Positions 25,464 to 38,129 of a stretch of 64,000 nt of DNA are shown in pieces (the stretch's first letter is position 1; each line of letters begins with the position of its first letter). Source of the DNA: Suillus spraguei (lineage: Eukaryota; Basidiomycota; Agaricomycetes; Boletales; Suillaceae); NCBI GenBank assembly GCA_016800925.1, contig JABCPU010000321.1:1-64000 (forward strand), given 5' to 3'. The notes beneath the pieces are model-generated. The model was not told the origin of the DNA and did no database searches. It saw nothing but the letters and a program-made list of their open reading frames with translations. The position numbers and the translations under genes are program-made.

Positions 25464-27738
25464 ATGACGGAACCAGAACAGACCGTCATTCAAATCACCA
25501 TAGCTACTCGAATATTTGAAGGTCACGAAGGTAGTATTTTGGGTGCCGCAGTCTTCCCCGATGGACGCCGGATGGTGACAGTCTCGCACGACAAGACGCT
25601 TCGTCTGTGGAACTTAGAAGACGGTGTTGTATTGAAGATAATGAAGGAGCATCGCTTCAGCGTACGAACAGTTGCAGTATCAAGAGACAGGCAATTCATT
25701 GCAAGCGGTGATGATGGTGGAGTGCTCATCGCCTGGAACAGAGACGGAAAATCTCTCATCAAACCCATCAAAGTCCAATCTACTCGCTCGACTTTTCCTC
25801 AGACAGCACGTTACTGGCGAGTGACTCAATAGACACCACAACAAAGTTCTGGAACACAAAAACATGGCAGGTGCAAAGAAATTCAATCGAATGTAGCATT
25901 AAAATTTCCTGCGTCCGATATTCGCCGTGTGGTAAACATCTTGCCATCGCAACGAAGATAGATATTCGAATATGGAATCCAAGCAAGAGGGAATGCATCG
26001 CAAAGTTCCAGGGTCACTCTGCGTTCAATCAAGCATATAATTTAATTTTTCATTCGCGTGGAAGCCCGATGGAAAACGGCTGATCTCTGCTGGTAACGGC
26101 GATGATTCCACCATACAGATATGGGATTCATCGACCTGGATGCAGGTTGGTGAGCCCTGGAAGGGCCATACTGCAACTGCCTTGGAGATTACCTTAAACC
26201 CTGCTGGCACCCTTCTCGCCTGCAGGACAGGTTCGCCTTTGGCAGCTTTCGGCTCGACGAGCCATCGTCATATCCAAGCACCTCGGTCACGTGTACTCCA
26301 CCAGTTGTGCCAATTTCTCTACGGATGGCAAGCACATTCTGAGTGGAGGAGATGATAAAATAAAGTCAAAGTGGGCAGTACCTTTACCGGAGGACATTTT
26401 CAAGGACCGGACATCATGTGTAAGATTCTGCTCATTTTTCGCCTCTTCATCTCATTTTCTCCAAGGATGTACGGGAAGACACTTTGAAAGAACATGTAGC
26501 AAATAACGTGAGTTTTCATTATTTGTCTGTCTCCTGGAATATTGATCCTCAATCTTGATGCCAAGGCTCAACAGTCTGATTGCGAGGCTTGCTTCCAGCC
26601 TTCATTCCCACTATGTAATCTAATCATGCATGATGCAGATTTTCACTATCAACATCTCAGCCCGTACTGCATGTATAAGCGGGGACTTGCCTGCTCAAGG
26701 TGAGATACACTGTCCCGTCGCAACCTTTTCAACACAGGCTGTCCTATATGGCGATATAGAGCCTCAGTATTCAACCCTCCTTGATGAGCTATATCTCCAA
26801 GGGCATCGCCCTCTGTGGTAAAAGTCAGTTCCAGGACGCGATGAAAGCATTTGACCTCGCGTTTATTTTCGTGGACGCAAATTTGAATAAAACACACCTT
26901 CTGCTCTTGATCAAGGTACGTCATTTCTGTGTCGTGTAGCCGCTACTTACATGGTGACTGTCAGGCTATCGCCCTTTTAATGCAAATCAACATAACGAGG
27001 CAATTCTGCGCATCCAAGAGCTAGCTACCACTTGTCCTAATGTTGATACTCTTGCGTGTCAATTTGCAGAAGTGAGTATCATTGACACAGTTAAGTTCAG
27101 ATCCATGTGTTGACACTGATGTTTGCGATCTTCGCACACCAGCTTATCTACACGTCCAATTGGGCTTAAATGCCTCAGGTGACATAGATGGAATGCGTCA
27201 TAACGAAACTGCTGACCACTTCACTTCCGCTGTCAACATCATTCGTTTCTCGACTATCCCGGTCACTCATTCTGAATATGATGTCTTCGTGGTGGCAGGT
27301 TGAGTACAATGGAACTGGAAATCATTCTTCCACGCCTGACTGCTTTTTCTAGTTATCCGGGTGGGACCTCAAGCCTTTGTAGCAAACTGCACACCAGAAT
27401 GGGTGTCATGCGCTCCTTCGGGCAGGTAGACTTCCAGAAGCCATCAAAGCATACCAATATATGATGGATACGGCTGATGAGGCTACAAAAGCACGCTGCC
27501 TTGATTGGTCCACTGGCAAGTCTTTCGTGATGTCAACTGGGTATAATTCTCAATCCCGTTTCACTTAGGTTTCAAGAAAGATTGCAGCATGCTCTATGCT
27601 GTGAGGCCCTCGCTGCGGGTAATTATAATGGGGCTGTCGAGTTTTACTCTGCAGCGATTGATCTCGATTTTGCAACCGATACCATCTTTGCGAACTGCAA
27701 TGATATGCATGCACTAACGCAGGATGGACAATTAGATT
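25464..27738 (+). pseudogene. WD40-TPR repeat protein, decayed copy 1
   Basis: It starts MTEPEQTVIQITIATRIFEG. WD40 units are visible as FPDGRRMVTVSHDKTLRLWN, VSRDRQFIASGDDGGVLIAW, ASDSIDTTTKFWNTKTWQ, YSPCGKHLAIATKIDIRIWN, LISAGNGDDSTIQIWDSSTW and FSTDGKHILSGGDDKIKSKW. From about 26630 a TPR-like part follows (TINISARTACISGDLPAQ; DAMKAFDLAFIF; AIALFNANQHNEAILRIQEL; HALLRAGRLPEAIKAYQYMM; FYSAAIDLDFATDTIFAN). Frames change near 25781, 26046-26050 (a T5 run one base short) and 26230, and in-frame stops occur. The family is common in Agaricomycetes, from memory, and its function is unknown. Some breaks may be sequencing errors, but there are too many here for a clearly intact gene. Confidence 0.65.
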
Positions 27739-28565
27739 GAGGTGCCGAGAAGCACCAATTGTTCGAATGGATGCGATAGGATACGTTCTGGAAGCTTTAG
27801 AGAGGGTGTCGCTATGTCGCGCGTAGAGAGTATAAATATTTTTGAGGCTGATAAATTGTGAGGAAGATACAAAGAGCGTGTGGGATAAAGACCAGATACT
27901 ACTGGGCGAAGACGCAAAGTGTTTCTGGTCCCGATCGAAGGTCTGCCAAACAGAAAGAAGGTGAGCTCCAAATCCCCAGGGGTTGGGAGTCTGAAACGAT
28001 GCATTGCAGCGAACCTACAGAAAATCCAACAAGGCAGGAAGAAAGGACCACTCATGGACTGGAGGTATTGGCGCTAGCGGGCTCTGGGCATTGAAAATGG
28101 ACAAATTTGTCATGGAGGGCGCCAGCGGATCAGATCAGAAATTTGCTGCATTTCCCAGGCTGCGCGCAAATGAGTCAGCTCTGTCTTGCTGAGCCCTATG
28201 ATCCCCCAAAGCCCCTTCAGGTGCGTTTTGCGTGTTCTATGTGGGCTGTATTAATAGTAAGCGGTAGTTGTACCCAAGTGCAAACCTCAAAAAAATGCGC
28301 CTGCAATCTCGGCAGAGGCGGGCGCTATCACTTTGTTGTTGGAATGCACCATAGATATTTGCAGACTCTTCATACTACTTTACGGCGAGTCGTACAGTGA
28401 GCGATCGCAATGGACTAGGCCAAGGGGTTTGATACTTGATTGATGTCTCGGTAGTGTCTATGAAAACAAGGTTGGCTTGGGCGAAGCAGAATCCACACAC
28501 TCTGCAACTGAAGGAAAAATACCCACGATCCCTCGGCCCGGGGCCGTGCTCAACACCATCAACCC
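27739..28565. other. Intergenic between the WD40 copies
   Basis: About 800 bases with no supported gene. The short frames on both strands show no motif. The last 70 bases resemble the leader of the first WD40 copy. Confidence 0.4.
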
Positions 28566-28575
28566 CTAGTAAAAT

Positions 28576-29310
28576 GTCACAGCTCATTCCATTCGAACTT
28601 TTGAAGGTTATAAGGATAAGGATAACGTAGATGGTGTCCGAGTCGCAGTTATTCCAAATAAGCGACGGATGGTTACGGGCTCACGGCTCAAACCTCGTCT
28701 TTAGGACTTGGAGACAGGTGTTGTGTTGAAGAAGATGGAGGGGCATGACAGCGCGGTGTCAGTATCTCAATAATAGCAAGCGGGAAGGGAGAAATGATTG
28801 CCTGGCACGGTGAAACTGGAGAAACTCTCACCCAGCCCATCAAAGCCCACTTAAATGGTATCAACTCGTTGGATTTCTCTCCCAATGCTACTGTGCTGGC
28901 TACAAGTGGTTCGTGCCACCCAATTACGAAGTTTGATCGAAAACGGGCGCTGACTAGATAGAACAAACTCTAGTGAGTTCCCCAGTCGAGTATAACTGGG
29001 GGGAAACGGAAAGCGAGTGAGACGGAAGTCCGCTGGCGTAGCACTAAGTGAGTGTCTGAGTCAAATGAAAAAGTAACTATGTGCTAAATATTGGCGGGTG
29101 TATAATCCAGGTACAAGGGAATGTGTCGCATCTTTCAAGGGTTACACACAATCAAACTGGTCACTCCTCTGGACACCTGATGGCACACGCCTTCTTTCTG
29201 GAGGTGATGTCAATGATCCAACTAAACGAGAGTGGCATACACTTGCTAACAACACAAAACGGAAAATAGGTAATCTTCGACCCTGATGGAAGGGTTTGTT
29301 GTAGTTCAGA
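28576..29310 (+). pseudogene. WD40 repeat protein, decayed copy 2
   Basis: This is a shorter paralogue of the gene at 25464. It reads MSQLIPFELLKV, then in scattered frames VRVAVIPNKRRMVTGSRLK, LETGVVLKKMEGHDSAV, GEMIAWHGETGETLTQPI, NGINSLDFSPNATVLATSG, YNPGTRECVASFKGY and WTPDGTRLLSGGDVNDPT. Stop codons and frame changes separate nearly every unit, and nothing of the TPR part remains. It is truncated before the KDZ element, after a stretch with GAGA microsatellites (29400-29480). Confidence 0.7.
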
Positions 29311-30307
29311 AAGGAGAGTGACAACATCCGGTGAGCTCTCCATCATATTCATTGGTCCAAGACGTGTGTGTGAAGATCTGAAGAGGCTCGGACTAGAAGC
29401 GAGAGAGAGAGAACTCAGTCTTAGTTGGAAAGACTACACTATGACAGGTTCATACCTAGAAACGAGAGAGAGACAGCCCATAGTGCTATATAGATACATC
29501 AGTATACTACTATAGCCCTAAAATAGGGATACATCAACCAGTCTCATTATCTACTGTCCAACATGATGTATCACTGGATACATCCAAGTGTGACTCGTCA
29601 AAATGGATTCTCAGCGCTTCCTAAACCTAATTTGAAGGGGTTGAATGCCATATATTGCACCTCCACCCCTCCTGGGGGCTTCCTGACCGATCTGGGTGGG
29701 TTCTTCTCATCCGGCGGCTCACAATGAGATGGATCTGGGTCGATTTGGTCCAGTAAAATGATGGAGAAGCGATGGTCATTGTACCTGACTGGGGTAGACT
29801 TCAACGACGAAAATGAGTTGAACTTTGCAAATATCGTCCATGTGTCACGTGATATCCTGACATGGTTGCTTTCGCTGTGTCTTTTTTGAGTCTGAGTCAC
29901 TGCCCGTCCAGCTGATTTTCGCTATAGCAAGTGATATCCAGCGATGTAAGTATATAATAGATGGACCGCTGTGGTGTTCATTCAACCTTCTCAAGTCTTA
30001 TTGTCATGTGACTGTTTTTATGGCACGCGCGCATTGAAGTTTGAAGTGGCGAAGTGACTCAGTGCATTTTTGAAGTGGTGAAGCGACTCAGTGCATTGGT
30101 TATTGATGGAAAATATATGATTGTATTATTCAATAGCTAATTACGCTGAATATACAAAGATCAGAGGTAACAAAAAATGAGGTAACAAAAATGCGGAGGA
30201 CAAAGTCCATGGTCCACTGAAGAGTGGCAAAATGCAATGTGCTATCATACCTTTTGTTTCCTGTTTGAAAATGTAAGTAACCAGGCGACACAGATGGAAG
30301 TAGGACC

Positions 30308-32326
30308 TTACTTCTGTTTGCGACTGGACGTACTAGATTCCTGTGCTGTGGTATGCTTCCCGGAAACAGTCAGTGTATTTTCGCCAATGCTATTAGCGGC
30401 AGCATTGCGCTTGGAGGGAATGGACACCCGACCAGTCCTACATCGATGACAATGTTCGTTGCCATCAGGGGAGGGTTCAACACCACTTGTGGATGGCGCA
30501 TTTGACTGGTGCGGTAAGGGTTGCATTGCTGTCTTGGCGATGACTGGTGTGTTGAAAGGGAGTCCAGGTAAAGTGGAAATGGGAGGGGGTGAGGGCTGTA
30601 ATCGTGGCTCCATAGGACTCGCTGACTGAGAATCATGGTGCAGGAACTGCGCAGCCTGTACTGGAACCTCTGGAGATGCAGGGACCATATGGGATGAGGT
30701 AGCAGGGGATGTGCGACATATGGTTTGCGGGACATGCGGCAGCGGCGCTGGAACGGGTGATTGTGGGGTTGGGGAAGATGTGGACTCTGTATGTGGGTAA
30801 GGGGGCAAGTGCGGCAAGGCCGGATTGTCACCACCTAACACCTCAAATGCTGCAACCTTGGCAGCAAGATCCATCCAAAAAGTGTTGTCGAGATTCCAAT
30901 CGCCAGTCAAGTCTTCAGAAAAATCAAGTGAGCTCTGTTGAGCTGAATCAAACGGCAGGTGGGTGTCTAGACCACTAGTACTGGCGGACATATCAGAAAA
31001 AGTCTGACCTGATTTGTCAGCATCCTTCATTCCGCGTAATGCCGAGTGATGGCCATCAGATGATATATCCGATCGTGGTTGGGACACATCCTCCAGACCC
31101 CTTCCTATCTCAATCTCATTTGACAACACGGGACTCTCAAACTTGTTCAACAATGCGGGACCCTCAAGCTCGTTCAATGATGTGGGACCCTCGTTCAACG
31201 ACGCGGGACTCCCTAGGCATGCCCTTGAGTCCACCAGATCAGCTGTTATGAATGAGTAAGTCAATAGTTTTTTCAGCGCCATGCAACTCACGATATACTC
31301 GATACAGGTGGTCTCTGAATGGAGACATGATACCTGTTTCAAACTCAGGGTATGCCTTGCTGAAGTCGTTTCCGAACTTGGTGTGACCCACGTGGAAACT
31401 TTGATTTAGGTCAGTGTTTAACTCTATTTCATAAGTACTAATGCACATGCCTATAGACGTCAATTGAGCTGTTGGACTCTGGAGAAGGACCACCCGCCAG
31501 GAGGGAGAATGTGAACCCAGTGGCTTCCGCTAGCCCCTTGAGGAACTTGTTAGCAATAGCGGCAAGTTTTTCTATATTTCTATGCGGTCTCATAAGCTGA
31601 TACACATCATAGTCGATAGGCTGTAAATTCTATTACCTTGCATAATCGACTTCGCTCCACGTTCCCGCCTCATCACCGTTTTGTGTCCGAGTCTTCTGAT
31701 TCTGATGTATCGCTGTACCTCTGCCTTAACATCATCAGTCTCTCCGCTATAGAGGCTTGCTGTGTGCTGCTTCATGATAGCGATATGCTTTCCATTCGTA
31801 AGTGTCTTGTTTTCTGCTTGCAGTAATTCTGCTTCAGCTTTCAGTACTTGTCAGCCGTTGCCTTAATACACGTATGGTAATAGAGCTTGGAATATGCCTC
31901 CGCTTCCTGAAGGGAACGCGTTGGCTTCTCGGATTCGGCGACACTCCGTAATACGGCTTTGAAGACATCTGTAGCATCGGCCCTTGCTTGCCGTCCTGCT
32001 TTTGTCGTACCAAGACTATTTTTGAAGCGGTTTTTTAATTTCTAAGTCCCATTTGTGAATTTAAAGTGAGCGTTCACAATTAACACATACCTCTTTTCGC
32101 TCATCACAAGCCTTATCCATCACAAGCATCTCATCTTGGGTCAATGGTCCGACAGGGGGTAAACTAGCTGGCCTTTGCTCTGGGTATGCAATGAACCACG
32201 TCTCATTCAAGTGGCGAAAAAGTTCGGCCAGTTTTTATTTTTTTCAGTTTGCTTCGCGCGGTACTTGTCGTACCAAGGAGCTAACCATTCATCCTGTTCG
32301 GGAGAAGTCCATTTCCGGGGCGCCAT
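30308..32326 (-). CDS. KDZ-element accessory protein 1, uncharacterised Agaricomycete family with disordered tail
   Basis: The start is MAPRKWTSPEQDEWLAPWYD at 32326. The first exon reads on through HLNETWFIAYPEQRP and MDKACDERK, then KNRFKNS, a short-helical region likely to bind DNA or protein. Middle blocks include EKLAAIANKFLKGLAEATGF and FHVGHTKFGNDFSKAYPEFE. The last exon (to 30308) is long, rich in Pro/Ser/Asp and probably disordered, and ends in a basic motif (VSIPSKRNAAANSIGE). From memory this domain order is highly repeated in mushroom genomes; its role is unknown. One base is missing in the A5 run at 32217-32221 (T5 on the coding strand), so the first exon breaks unless that is an error. 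Exon borders in the middle are approximate. Confidence 0.55.
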
Positions 32327-32552
32327 AATCTATATCATTATTCGTTATCAACAAGTACCGTCCTTTCTGGAAAAACAATTCACGTACGTACCGTTATGGC
32401 GCTTATATGCGTGTGAGGGGGGAAATTAATTAGCAAACCCTCGAAGAAGTTTAGCCTGCTATTGCGGCAATATCTCACGCACAGACCCCATGATGAAGTC
32501 GGCGTGTAGCGAGTACAATCTTTTACTGTTCAATTACATTAACTATAGCTAC

Positions 32553-33314
32553 CTACTTAGTGTCCCAGAGCGTCTGGAATATAAATTTTTTGTCTGTGTA
32601 TCGCTGGTGAAGATCCATCCCCGACACCAATGCGCAACAAAAAACATCTTCCACAGCACGAATCACTTCCTTTGCCTCCTTGGATGCATCAGATGCCTTA
32701 AGAAATTTTGGGCTCATGCCCTCGCATCCTAATATATGCTGTTCTGTATCGTGCAACTCCTCGACAATCACCTCTAATGCAGATAGTGTCCCTCGAAGTC
32801 CATCTAAGTCACCAGTCTCGAGGTGGTTGCGTACTAGAGCATCTATCACCTGTGCAGGTGGTCCATCTAAGTACCTTGATAAGCGATCCCTTTTGTTGCT
32901 GTATAATTGAATATTCGATCGCAGCAAGGGAATGAAATTAGATCAAAACTCACGCGGACTTTGTTTTCTGGTGGCAGTGAACATGCTGTGAGCCCTGATT
33001 GTCGTAAGGATCGATCATATGATGGTTGATATCACTATGAATGACCTCTGAGATAAGCGGGTGAATAGATATCAACAATACGCTCACCCGTTAACTTTTT
33101 TTGAGGGGAAGACTGGGGCATCTCGTGCTTGGTTTTCCCGATACTTCACTTTGAGTCTCGCGCTGATTGCAGCTTTGTTCCTGGTTGAAAGTGAGTAACA
33201 TACATTAATAAAAAGACGAGTGTCATGGATTGACCTTGCATAGTGTGTCCGTCGGTGCATCCGTTTGGCCTCTTGACGTTCTTCTGGAGTGTTATAGAGT
33301 TTGGGCCGACCCAT
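32553..33314 (-). CDS. KDZ-element accessory protein 2, small basic N-terminus
   Basis: Three exons by my reading. The first begins MGRPKLYNTPEERQEAKRMH at 33314, an AT-hook-like GRP motif with many basic residues, and is spliced to NKAAISARLKVKYRENQARD. A middle exon near 32945-33010 reads YDRSLRQSGLTACSLPPENK. The last exon encodes an acidic helical part (RYLDGPPAQVIDALVRNHL; VIVEELHDTEQHILGCEG) ending at 32553. The MGRPKLYNTPEE start recurs, from memory, in small proteins linked to KDZ elements in mushrooms. DNA binding is an inference from the basic region. The frame is consistent across the introns I propose. Confidence 0.5.
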
Positions 33315-33695
33315 GATTCAAGGTTGTAAGTGGCTAAGAATCACATAGTACATTTGGTTCATACCTTGTTGGACTTTTATAGGGCTTTTACTGGCTATAT
33401 TGCCAACACCGAAATTCTCAACTCAAAGCTTGAATTTAAATGTGGGATCACAGCGTGCGCGGTCTTTGCATGTGGATTACCTTGCTTCAAACTACATAGA
33501 CCAAGATATATAGGTAATGTAACGATTTACAATCATAATAGGTTTAGATCAGGGAATTGAAATTCGATGCAACGTCCATCAGCGGTCCCACAACAGCCTG
33601 AGCAACCGTACATTGTACGAGCACGTTTTGGACGAACCGACGCCCACAACATCCAGCTTCTTAAGTCCTATCTGATGGTCAATCATCCACCGCAA

Positions 33696-34003
33696 TCATT
33701 GAATGAACTGTCGACTGACTTGTTTCCTTGCCTTTTCAGCTGCAAAAAGTTCCTTCTCTTCACTTTCAGTCAATGCATCCCCGCTGGACGTTCAGGCCAT
33801 AGCAAAGCCTGCTCGGGCCATTTCAGCAGCCATTCATCATTCAACCGTGCCCAGAAGGCAGGTGCCTTGCTGTGTGAAATTCGCAGTGTGTATTCGGTTA
33901 AGCGTGGCATCAACCACGTGTGTTGCTCTTGCATCGGTTGCCAATCTGACATCTGGGCTGAGTCCAACGTGAGCTCTAGCTCAAATGATATCTCAGGATC
34001 CAT
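33696..34003 (-). pseudogene. KDZ-element accessory protein 3, fragment
   Basis: It reads MDPEISFELELTLDSAQMSD at 34003, then PRLTEYTLRISHSKAPAFWA and WLLKWPEQALLWPERPAG. The frame then breaks at 33779-33782, where one extra G on the coding strand would continue it as DALTESEEKELFAAEKARKQ. It stops at 33696-33698. It resembles the start region of accessory protein 1 (a short trihelix-like segment before a charged helix). It may be a truncated copy or the first exon of a gene whose rest is lost. The long plus-strand frame over the same bases is its shadow. Confidence 0.4.
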
Positions 34004-34217
34004 ACCTTTTCAGCGACTCGGAGTTGGAGTACAACAGGATTGTGCCGAAGGGACCGGCGAGAAGTTGTGCAGTTGGATCATTTGAAAGGTCCGTTCATTG
34101 TCCATTTTGATACATCATTGAGTTTGGTTCTGTCCGCTTGGATACATCATGAATGAGCTCACCGTATCATGGTGGCTCAACAATGTTTGGCTTGATAATA
34201 AGAGTGTGCCGTGACTG

Positions 34218-37200
34218 ATGGTTGGTCGTCCCAGCAAAAAACCTCGCCTAGTGCGACATGTGCTTTCAGATCCCACTGGCGCATCTTCATGCAACGTCCA
34301 ACGCCACAGAATATATGCTGTTGATCCCACTGGGCAGATCGATCTACGGACAACATATCTTAATGGGACACCAGCTGGCGCTACCCCAGAACTCGAGCTC
34401 GGCGTCAACACTAACCTCTTCGAGGATCCTTGGAACGAGTCTCAGAACGACACTTCATTCCTTGATACAGAGCCTTGCAACATCACAGGTTCAAAAGAAA
34501 TACGACCGCGGCAAGCTTGGATGTTGAAAAACTAGACTGAGAGCTGACCTCGATTTTTTCAACAGGATGACCCCATTCGTATTTGGACCTCTGAACGTCA
34601 AACTTATCTCGACGAATTCATCCGCTTGGAAGGACGTGGTGACACATGTCACTCGTGCCATAACTGTGGCGATTCGAATGCAGTATTTCGTTGCGAAGAC
34701 TGCTTTTCTGTCGCATTATACTGCCAGTCATGTGTTATGAACCTCCACCAGAACATGCCCCTGCATCGGCTGAAGGTATGTTTTTTTATGGACATCAGTG
34801 CTTTCCACTAACGCCATTGATTCAGAGATGGTATGAAGGGTATTTCCATCCAACGACCTTGAAGCAACTGGGGCTCCGCATACAGCTGGGTCACGGTGCT
34901 GGTCAGCGCTGCCGCAAACCAAAACCAGCCTTTGACGATGATTTTACTGTCATCGATGTTCACGGAATCCATGACGTCGCTCTTGACTTTTGTAATTGTG
35001 AGTATGCATCCTCACACTACAAACAGATCCTGCGCGCTCGCTGGTTCCAGCAACATCCACCGACCCACGAACAGCTGCTACGTTTACTGTTCTCGAACAC
35101 TTCCACTTGCTTTCGTTTGAATCCAAGGTATCCGCGTTTGAGTTTTACCACTGCGTTGCACGTCGGAGTGACAACACAGGCGTCAAGTCTATCAAGGTGA
35201 CTTGTACTCTATAAACTTTATCCTGATTGATTTACCTTTGATCATTGAAATTCATAGGATCGATATTCTGTCTTTTTGCGAATGATGGCGGAGTGGCGCA
35301 ACCTCAAGGCACTAAAACGGGCAGGTTGTGGGCGTGACCCCGCTGGAGTTAGCGCTACCAAAGAAGGAGAAATCATGGTTCTGTGCCCCGCCTGCCCTCA
35401 CCCTGGCAAAAATGTGCCTGAGACATTAGAGGACGTCTCACCTGGGAACCAGTAAGATTTGACTGTCTCTCCTCCCTATTTTCAGCCGTAATCTGAATAC
35501 ATTCTACAGATGGATCTACTCACTGTTTTTGGCTATCGACGCCAACTTTCGTCTGAAACAACGACTGGTATCCAGCGATGACAGGGACCCTGGATTGAGC
35601 CAAGGGTGGGGTTACTTCGTCAAAGAAAGTAACTACAAGGCGTACCTTCAAGAAAATGCAAGTCTAGCACAAGAGGTGAGTTGAATGATTATTGCTTTCA
35701 GCCGTTGCTGATTTAAATGCCTTAGAAAAGTAATTGTGTTAGCCATAACGCGGTCAATATGGCGGACACGAAATCTTCCAAGGGACTCACAGCAACGGGT
35801 GTCAGCACTGTAGTTTGCGTGAGGCACGACATGCGGTTAGCGAATGGCGTCGGGGATCTTCAAAAAGGGGAAAAGTGAGTACTCGTGTCACTGGAAGAAC
35901 ATTATCGGTTTTTGATTTCATTTGGGCAGATACTTAAATATGGATTATATTGTCTTCTCCACGCTTTCACGCTTTTCGTCAATCCCATCCGTCAATTTCT
36001 CCTACGATATTGCATGTCAGTGGCACAAAAAACTGTGGCATCGCGTGTCGACTGCTCTTCCCTTACGACTTCATCCCAGTAGCACTCAACAATTCAGGTT
36101 TTTCATTCCGAAATTCCATCTTGCAGCACACGTTGCAGCCTGTCAGACGACTTTTTCATTCAATTGGTCTCCTTATGTTGGACGGACCGATGGAGAAGCG
36201 CCGGAGCGCGGTTGGGCCGATATAAACCGTGTTGCTGCGAGCACAAAGGAAATGGCACCCGGTACACGTCGAGATGTCTTAGACGACCATTTTGGGGACT
36301 GGAACTGGAAAAAGGTGACAGGTCTTGGTAAGTCTTGAGTTTTAAATGTTTATTCAGCGAATTGATTACTTTACAAGGTCGAACACTACTACGTAAAATA
36401 ACAGATGCTGCATACGCTGAACGGGACCATCGCCATGCCCTCGCGGACTTAGAGGGATCCATCGAACAGTCAGAGTTGGGCACTGCATCACTCGCGGCCT
36501 GGACTGAAGAAGTCATTGCTTGGGAGAGCGATCACACGAAACCCAACCCCTTCAACAGTCAAAGTCAAGGTAAGTTCAAAATTTTAGAGGTGATTGATGA
36601 CTGATTGAAATATTAGAAATGTCTCAAGCCGCTGTTCGTTTAGCGCTCATTCAACAAGACGCGAAAGATTTGGAAGAAGGATCATCAATTTCCCTCCATT
36701 CAGAGGTGATGCCTAGTATCCTAATTAGCACAGGCTTGGACATCGAGAATGCGCAGTAAGTGATGGATTGACTGCTACATACTTCCTACTTATTCCTTTG
36801 TAGACGATGTTTACGGGTAGATAATGCAGGTCTCACCCAACACTCAACCAACAATCAGCAAACAAAGATTCTGATTCGCAGAAATGCACTCCAACGCCGC
36901 ATTGATTCATGGATTGACATACAGGTCCTGTACATGCCCTCCGTTGCTCGCTTCCATGCCACTGGTCTCTCTGTGTCTGACGAGGGCACCGTTGATGAAA
37001 CCACCGGCTGTCCAAAAGCTAAACTCGACTCTATCAAAGCCGAGGATATCCCACTCTTTCTTCCATCTTCTATCTGTAATCTGACAACGTGCGATGTGAA
37101 ATTGCTCGAGGTTGAGTGGTCATTACGCTTGGCGCAGGCTAACGACGCGCTCGAAGAATGCCGCTCTCACATCCGTCTCCGCCACCAGCTTCTACGCTTC

Positions 37201-37903
37201 AAGGCACAACAAATTCGCGGACAAAGTCTTAACACTCGTGCCCAAAAAACCATTCAAGCGGTTGAGGATCGGCTCATTCTTAGTCACGAGAAGTATTCTT
37301 GTGCTCGGCGAGCTCTCACTCATCTCTCAAGGCAACTAGACTGTGTAGGCTGGGAGCGCAAGTTGCTGCCATTGAAGAAGTCTGACCTTCGGCCAATGGG
37401 GGACCTTGGAGGTCGCACTCAAGGCACAGCGATCATGTCGTGGATTTGGCATGTACACGGAATTCCTTCGGACAACGGTGACAGGTTTCAGGATTGTAAG
37501 TCATCAGTGATTACTTCTATTTTTATCGCTTACAGCACGTCTAGCCCTACGCATCGAATGGTGCAAAACGAGGGCCAGACGCAACCGGTGGTTTGAAGAA
37601 ATCCAACTGCTCTTGGAGGAGATGCGGCGCGTCTTGGAGTTTCTCGATTGGCAGACTAAGTGGTGGGAAGCACGGGTCACACTGCGTGTGGCTGAGCAGT
37701 CTGAGGACAACGAGGGCTTGGTGGCATACGCAAAACGCCAGGCTGCCATCTGTCGATCCCTGTCTGCAAAATTCAGGGCATTGTGGCACCATGTGACCGC
37801 TTTGGTAAGCGAAAATCTGGACGACACAGAGGCTAATGCACCGGCAGAAGAAGGTCCTTCTATTGATGCACCCCCGCGTGGAGATCTCGATGATTTAGAC
37901 TAA
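34218..37903 (+). CDS. KDZ transposase with N-terminal CxC2 cysteine cluster
   Basis: It starts MVGRPSKKPRLVRHVLSDPT, AT-hook-like. The CxC2 cysteine cluster is at about 34648-34775 (CHSCHNCGDSNAVFRCEDC, CQSCVMNLHQNMPLHRL). The KDZ core follows in exons with WFQQH, TAATFTVLEHFHLLSFESK, FLAIDANFRLKQRLVSSDDR, GLSQGWGYFV, CVRHDMRLANGVGDLQKGEK, VNFSYDIACQWHKKLWHRV, PKFHLAAHVAACQ and RTDGEAPERGWADIN, then a long coiled-coil-like C-terminus rich in Arg/Glu/Leu that ends in an acidic tail. About nine short introns. One base is missing in CC at 35047-35048 (TTCCAG for TTCCCAG), and the first exon junction near 34500 is unclear. Otherwise the gene is complete, so the element could be recently active. 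Confidence 0.8.
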
Positions 37904-38129
37904 TTAGCACAACTTTGCTCCTGTACCTTGATGTGAAATAAAACTTGTTTGATCCGAACGGCAGCTAGATTCGTTCGATGTGACTGCTTGGTGACTGCTT
38001 GCTATATTAGACACGAGGATACTTAAGCTACACGGATGTATCACTGAGCAGACAACTATGTCAGGCGATGTATCCCTATTTTAGGCCTATAGGCCAAAGG
38101 GATACATCCATATGCCACCATCAGGTGAT

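Larger units (their letters stand above)
29511..38092 (+). mobile_element. KDZ (Kyakuja-Dileera-Zisupton) DNA transposon, near full length
   Basis: Imperfect terminal inverted repeats TATAGCCCTAAAATAGGGAT (29511) and TATAGGCCTAAAATAGGGAT (complement, ending 38092) are followed inward by GATACATC. Further copies of GATACATCC lie in both subterminal regions (29573-29584; 38034-38041). Inside are a KDZ transposase on the plus strand (34218-37903) and three accessory genes on the minus strand (30308-33698 region and 33696-34003). At 8.6 kb it is of the size expected for autonomous KDZ elements. No clean target duplication was found, so the exact outer ends may be off by some bases. Confidence 0.72.

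Noticed and set aside
33567..34085. 172-codon plus-strand frame in the KDZ element
   Set aside because: Lies antisense to an accessory-gene fragment that shows family-like motifs (KAPAFWARL, KWPEQALLWPERP).
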